DNA from: CALHAX01 sp038523655
Lineage (GTDB): Bacteria > Pseudomonadota > Alphaproteobacteria > Rhizobiales > CALHAX01
DNA length: 20,254 nt
Assembly (NCBI GenBank): GCA_038523655.1
Contig: JBCBJG010000028.1
Location: 1-20,254 of the forward strand
Direction: 5' to 3'
The position numbers were made by a program, and so were the translations under genes. Positions 17,078 through 20,254 of the stretch are shown here, piece after piece. Below the pieces are notes generated by a model that saw only the letters and a list, made by a program, of their open reading frames with translations, ran no database searches and was not told the DNA's origin. Every line of letters begins with the position of its first letter. Within the stretch, counting starts at the first letter, position 1.

Positions 17078-18340
17078 TCACGTATCCTCGCGCTGCTGGC
17101 GCGCGGCCGGACCAACGATGCGCGCGTCCCGCTGGCGCCGCAACAACCGCCCAACGATGAACGACGTGCGCGGCACGTAGACGTAGGGCGTGCGTGCTTC
17201 CTTCGAGGGCCGCGCGAGCATTCGCACGATCCCGAACACGACCAGCACGAGATGGAACACCGAGATAAACACAAAGAGTGCGGCCGCCCCGTACCACTCA
17301 ATCAGCGTCGACGTGACGATCGGGCTCGCGATCGCCCCCATCGCGAAACAGAACATCAGCGCCGCCGACAACTCGACCCGCTGATCGCTCGTGGCGAAAT
17401 CATGCGCGTGCGCGGCCGCAACGGAAAAAATTGGGAACGTCGTCAGACCGAAAACCGCTGCGAACACGACTGCGAGATCGGGTCGTGCGGTGCCGGCCGT
17501 GATGGTGAGCGCACACGACGCGACAGCCGCGCTCGACAGCCAGATCAGGATCCAGCGCCGGTCGAACTTGTCGGCCAACCAGCCGGCGGGATATTGCGCA
17601 ATCGCTCCGCCGAGAACGAAGCCGGCGAGAAAATAGCCGATCCCCTGCGCGTCGAGCCCGATTTCGTTGCCATAGATCGGACCGACCATGCGGAACGCGC
17701 CGGACGTCATGCCCGCGATCATCACCGCAAAAGCAGCCAACGGCGATAAGCGGAACGCGAGGCTCGGATGTAGCCGCGGCGCGCTCGGCGTCTCCGGCTG
17801 CTTGAGCCGCGTGAGGGTCAGTGGAATGAGCGACGCACAGCAAAGGATCGCGAGGATGTTGTAGGCGGCGTAGCTCGCCGGCGGCAGCACACCCACCATG
17901 AGTTGGGCGACAAGTGCGCCCGAGATGTCGACGACGCGATACACGCCGGTCGCCCGCCCGCGGGTCTCGTTGGTGACCTTGGCGTGCAGCCACGCCTCAA
18001 TCACTGTGTAACAGCCGGCCACGCAAACACCTGATGCAACCCGCATCAGCGCCCACGCGCGCGCATCGACCACGAGCATATGTGCCAGCAATCCGATCGC
18101 CCCGAGCGCCGTGAACGCGGCAAATGTCCGTGAGTAGCCGACTGTGCCGAGGAGCCGTGGCGCCCACCAGCAGCCGACGAAAAACCCGACGAAGTGTGCC
18201 GAGCCGAGCAAACCGACCTCGGCACGCGTGAAGCCCTGGGACAGGCCCGAGATCGCATCGAGCGGGCCGACAGCCCCTGAGGAAAGCTGGAGGAGAAAAA
18301 TCGACAGAAATAGCGCGATGAACGAGATCAGGAGACGCAT
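17078..18340 (-). CDS. MFS transporter, YcaD-like
   Basis: The 420-residue protein has about twelve hydrophobic membrane segments, beginning with LLISFIALFLSIFLLQL and split by a central basic loop near residues 186-203 (LTRLKQPETPSAPRLHPS). This is the two-bundle layout of the major facilitator superfamily in the inner membrane. The family-type motif between helices 8 and 9 is GWLADKFDRRWIL. The region around VIEAWLHAKVTNETRGRATGVYRVV resembles the YcaD-like branch (VxES/EAW...NRGR). The cytoplasmic C-terminal tail is basic (RRQRDARIVGPAARQQRED). The substrate cannot be told from sequence. The start has no clear Shine-Dalgarno site. The gene lies 177 bp downstream of a methyltransferase gene in the same direction and ends in its own terminator, so a joint function is possible but not shown. 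Confidence 0.88.
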   Translation of the reverse strand: MRLLISFIALFLSIFLLQLSSGAVGPLDAISGLSQGFTRAEVGLLGSAHFVGFFVGCWWAPRLLGTVGYSRTFAAFTALGAIGLLAHMLVVDARAWALMRVASGVCVAGCYTVIEAWLHAKVTNETRGRATGVYRVVDISGALVAQLMVGVLPPASYAAYNILAILCCASLIPLTLTRLKQPETPSAPRLHPSLAFRLSPLAAFAVMIAGMTSGAFRMVGPIYGNEIGLDAQGIGYFLAGFVLGGAIAQYPAGWLADKFDRRWILIWLSSAAVASCALTITAGTARPDLAVVFAAVFGLTTFPIFSVAAAHAHDFATSDQRVELSAALMFCFAMGAIASPIVTSTLIEWYGAAALFVFISVFHLVLVVFGIVRMLARPSKEARTPYVYVPRTSFIVGRLLRRQRDARIVGPAARQQREDT

Positions 18341-18472
18341 GGGAGCGCTGTGATCGGGGGAAGCGCGAGGGCGTCAGGCGCCGCATCACGGAATGGTTCT
18401 GCCTTACCGCGAAGTGCGCGGCATGGGAACGCCTACGACGAACCAGCGTCGAGGGAACACGTTCGACACGCT

Positions 18473-18514
18473 CGCACCGCCCGACTGATGCGTGCGCACC
18501 GCCCGACCGATGCG
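18473..18514. repeat. Near-perfect 20-nt direct repeat with a 22-nt period
   Basis: The units CGCACCGCCCGACTGATGCG and CGCACCGCCCGACCGATGCG differ at one base and start 22 bp apart, two DNA helical turns. They sit immediately after the methyltransferase stop and about 130-175 bp upstream of the transporter start. They could be an operator pair for the transporter or a chance small duplication. Confidence 0.65.
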
Positions 18515-18517
18515 CCA

Positions 18518-19678
18518 TCAGCCAGTCTTTTCGATCTCAAGATAGCAGTGGACGTAATCCATCGCGTGGCCTTCCGGATCAGCCGCGACGAGATCCTCAT
18601 ACGCGCGATAAAAACCATCCACGATGGCCGCCCGCTCATCGGCACCACGAGCGCCATCCAGCGCCTGCAGGAACACCGTCTCGCTCCACGAGCGCAGCGT
18701 CGGCACATATGATTGCGCAAACGCCCGCGCATCCATCGCCCCATCCGCATGGTCGAACGCCGCGCGGTAGGGGCACGGCGTCAACTGCATGTCCGCGCGG
18801 CGCAGGCGCAGCCCGGCGCGAAAGACCGGACCGTCCTCATCGAGCAGCGGAGCGCAAAACTCCTCCCGCGTCCGATAGGCCTGGGCAAAGGTGGCCCGGC
18901 GCACCTCGTCTGCCGTGATGCGCCCGGCATCGTACTCCGCACGCCACAGCCGATCGAACGTGTCGAACATGTTCACACCGCCGGTGTTGCCGAGATAGCG
19001 CCCCTGCTCATCGATCCCGAAGTTGCAGATCACGAGCCGACCGCCCGCGCGAAGCTCCGCCGCCCGCGCCAGCAAAATGCGCTCCCAGTCTTCGCCCGCC
19101 TGTCGCGCAAACGCCGCGCGTTCTTCGCTCTCGGCGCCGACCATGTGGACATGGGAGGAAATTTCGCAGGGCTTCTCGGACACGTAGTGCATCGCCGTCG
19201 CGGAGAAGCCGATATCAAGCGAATTATCGGCGAGGAGCTGGGTGTGAAACCCGCGCCCGATCGCACTCACGAAGACATGCGGGAATGAACCGAGCCGCGC
19301 ACCGGGCATCGAAGGCTGCTCGCTGTCAGCACCGTCGCCGCCGGTGATGACGTTGCGGAACAGCGCGGAAAAATCATTGCTGGGCAGATCGGTATAGACG
19401 ACTTCCACCTGACGGCTCGGAAATCGCTCGCTCAACGCGGCAACGGTTTGGCAGATCGTATCGAGCGACGTGCCGCCATCGGCCGTGCCGTAGTCCGCGA
19501 TCCGCAACGGCTGACCATCGTCGGCCGGCCCCGGGATCGATCGCGCAGCGTCGAGCAACATGTCTGCGGCGCGATCAATCACATGCTTCGCGCCACGCGT
19601 GCGCTCCGAGTAATAGCCGCCGCCCTTCATTGCCGTCGCCGCCTCGACGGCGCTCGTACGCGCACCAACCGCTGCCAT
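18518..19678 (-). CDS. SAM-dependent methyltransferase, SABATH (plant carboxyl methyltransferase)-like
   Basis: SABATH enzymes (PF03492) methylate carboxyl groups or ring nitrogens of small molecules such as salicylate, jasmonate and xanthine. From the preferred start this protein has 386 residues, the usual family length. The motif order matches: MKGGGYYSERT at the N-terminus, the SAM motif IADYGTADGGTSLDTI, VVYTDLPSNDFSALFRNV, then the GSFP...LLADNSLDIGFSATAMHYVSEKP block that shapes the active site, and W-x7-RAAELRAGGRLVIC. The substrate is unknown. The ATG at 19678 has GGGAG 7 nt upstream; an ATG at 19699 gives 7 more residues but a weaker site. The gene lies upstream of an MFS transporter and downstream of the hsp20 terminator. 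The family call is from motifs seen by eye; a generic class I methyltransferase is the alternative. Confidence 0.85.
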   Translation of the reverse strand: MAAVGARTSAVEAATAMKGGGYYSERTRGAKHVIDRAADMLLDAARSIPGPADDGQPLRIADYGTADGGTSLDTICQTVAALSERFPSRQVEVVYTDLPSNDFSALFRNVITGGDGADSEQPSMPGARLGSFPHVFVSAIGRGFHTQLLADNSLDIGFSATAMHYVSEKPCEISSHVHMVGAESEERAAFARQAGEDWERILLARAAELRAGGRLVICNFGIDEQGRYLGNTGGVNMFDTFDRLWRAEYDAGRITADEVRRATFAQAYRTREEFCAPLLDEDGPVFRAGLRLRRADMQLTPCPYRAAFDHADGAMDARAFAQSYVPTLRSWSETVFLQALDGARGADERAAIVDGFYRAYEDLVAADPEGHAMDYVHCYLEIEKTG

Positions 19679-19685
19679 GGGTGTT

Positions 19686-19690
19686 CTCCC
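19686..19690 (-). promoter_or_regulatory. Ribosome binding site of the methyltransferase gene
   Basis: GGGAG (- strand) lies 7 nt before the ATG at 19678, supporting it over the ATG at 19699, which has only a weak AGAGA upstream. Confidence 0.55.
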
Positions 19691-19736
19691 GCTCGTCATC
19701 CGTTTCTCTTGAAGATGCGGGAGGCGGGGCGGGCTG

Positions 19737-19771
19737 ACAAACAAAAAGGGGCACCGCACTGCGATGCCCCT
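19737..19771 (-). terminator. Intrinsic terminator of the hsp20 gene
   Basis: On the - strand AGGGGCA pairs with TGCCCCT; inside, after one mismatch, CGC pairs with GCG around a 3-nt loop. TTTTTGTTTGT follows directly. This strong Rho-independent terminator lies 75 nt beyond the hsp20 stop and separates it from the methyltransferase, which therefore needs its own promoter in a very short space. Confidence 0.85.
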
Positions 19772-19846
19772 ACTCGAACGCGGGGATTAACCTCCGCGCC
19801 GATCTCACAACCGCCGCTTAGCGCGACGGCCTCAGCGTTACCGTGG

Positions 19847-20116
19847 TTACGCGGCTTCGCCTTCGATGACCTTCTGCTGATCAACGGTTTCGCCGATCTC
19901 GATGGTCCGCGGCTTCATCGCCTCGGGGATTTCCCGCACGAGGTCGATCGCAAGCATCCCATCCTTCAGATCAGCACCGCGCACCTGGACGTGGTCCGCC
20001 AACTGGAAGCGGCGCTCGAACGCGCGCGTCGCAAGCCCGCGGTGCAGGTATTTTCGCTCCGCGTCGTCACTCGGCTTGGTTCCTTTGACGGAAAGCGTGT
20101 TTTCTTTGACCTCGAT
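19847..20116 (-). pseudogene. C-terminal part of an Hsp20/IbpA-type small heat-shock protein, cut from its N-terminus
   Basis: The - strand encodes 89 residues from IEVKENTLSV to GEAA and a stop. KYLHRGLATRAFERRFQLADHV, DGMLAIDLVREIPEAMKPR and the IxI motif in RTIEIGE are characteristic of alphaproteobacterial IbpA-type Hsp20, an ATP-independent chaperone that holds unfolding proteins. The end is intact and is followed by a good terminator. Upstream the similarity stops abruptly: the next nine codons are unrelated, with no start codon, and then a TAG occurs at 20144-20146. The missing preceding part is on the opposite strand immediately beside it. As written this fragment cannot be translated as an Hsp20; a misassembled intact gene is the likeliest explanation. 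Confidence 0.85.
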
Positions 20117-20254
20117 GGATGGGGATGCTGGCGGATATCCGCCCTACAACATCGAACGCCTCGACGAGAACGCTTATCGGATCGCGATGGCGGTCGCCGG
20201 CTTTTCGCGCGATGACCTAGCGATCGAGGTCAAAGAAAACACGCTTTCCGTCAA
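20085..20254. repeat. Perfect 32-bp inverted repeat inside the hsp20 sequence
   Basis: Arms at 20085-20116 and 20223-20254 are exact reverse complements and both encode the Hsp20 stretch IEVKENTLSV, one on each strand. The 106-nt spacer carries the preceding Hsp20 segment on the + strand. Pairing fails at the first spacer base on each side. The right arm ends on the last base of the window, so the repeat may extend further. Confidence 0.95.
20115..20254 (+). CDS. Middle part of an Hsp20/IbpA-type protein in inverted orientation, 3' end outside the window
   Basis: The + strand reads MDGDAGGYPPYNIER, then ENAYRIAMAVAGFSRDDL and IEVKENTLSV, running off the window after 46 residues. GYPPYNIER and the AVAGFSRDDLAIEVKENTL strand are the beginning of the alpha-crystallin domain of IbpA-type Hsp20. 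The usual N-terminal arm of about 35 residues is absent. The ATG at 20115 straddles the junction of the inverted repeat and its spacer and has no ribosome site, so it is probably an accident of the join. Together with the - strand fragment, and counting the shared 32 nt once, it would rebuild a continuous Hsp20 sequence lacking only its N-terminus. Confidence 0.75.
   Translation, partial: MDGDAGGYPPYNIERLDENAYRIAMAVAGFSRDDLAIEVKENTLSV

Noticed and set aside
16982..17749. A 255-codon + strand open frame antisense to the MFS transporter
   Set aside because: The translation is dominated by Arg/Asp/His, as expected of a frame opposite a GC-rich membrane protein gene.
19448..20215. A 255-codon + strand open frame spanning the methyltransferase start, the terminator and the hsp20 fragment
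   Set aside because: It runs antisense to motif-rich genes, crosses a clear terminator hairpin and has no family resemblance; it reflects GC-rich antisense openness.
1..20254. CRISPR arrays, tRNA or rRNA genes, insertion sequences, phage or toxin-antitoxin genes
   Set aside because: Reading both strands I found no regular spaced repeats, cloverleaf-like sequence, transposase motifs or terminal repeats supporting any of these.

Overview
The window reads as a chromosomal segment of a high-GC alphaproteobacterium, most likely in or near the order Hyphomicrobiales (Rhizobiales). The pointers are the GC-rich third codon positions, the alphaproteobacterial style of GltB/GltD, a DUF459 SGNH-like protein beside lytic transglycosylases, and an IbpA-type small heat-shock protein ending in an IxI motif. 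I see no plasmid, phage, transposase, CRISPR array, tRNA or rRNA gene. Most of the window is ordinary housekeeping and cell-envelope DNA.

Layout, left to right. A 5'-truncated outer-membrane beta-barrel gene (+) runs in from outside and converges on galU (-). A 343-bp gap separates galU from the divergent galE (+). GalU makes UDP-glucose and GalE converts it to UDP-galactose, so this end supplies sugar nucleotides for surface glycans. Three closely packed + strand genes follow: two MltB-type lytic murein transglycosylases with peptidoglycan-binding tails, then an exported DUF459 protein whose SGNH catalytic residues all appear to be replaced. They look like one peptidoglycan-remodelling operon.

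The middle is the glutamate synthase operon on the - strand, gltB then gltD, giving the two subunits of NADPH-GOGAT. Beyond a 628-bp gene-free gap lies a divergent S9-family serine peptidase (+). It converges on an MFS transporter (-) that ends in a clear intrinsic terminator. Upstream of the transporter, in the same direction, is a methyltransferase with the motif pattern of the SABATH (plant carboxyl methyltransferase) family.

The right edge is the strangest part. It carries two halves of a single hsp20/ibpA-like gene in opposite orientations, joined through a perfect 32-bp inverted repeat whose outer arm ends exactly at the last base. The C-terminal half on the - strand has its own terminator but no usable start; the preceding part of the protein is on the + strand. 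A fold-back assembly or amplification chimera at a contig end is the likeliest reading. A real inversion or invertible element is the exciting but less likely alternative.

I found no convincing new multi-gene system. The observations most worth checking are the split hsp20 locus, the SGNH-like protein without catalytic residues, and the SABATH-like methyltransferase next to a transporter.
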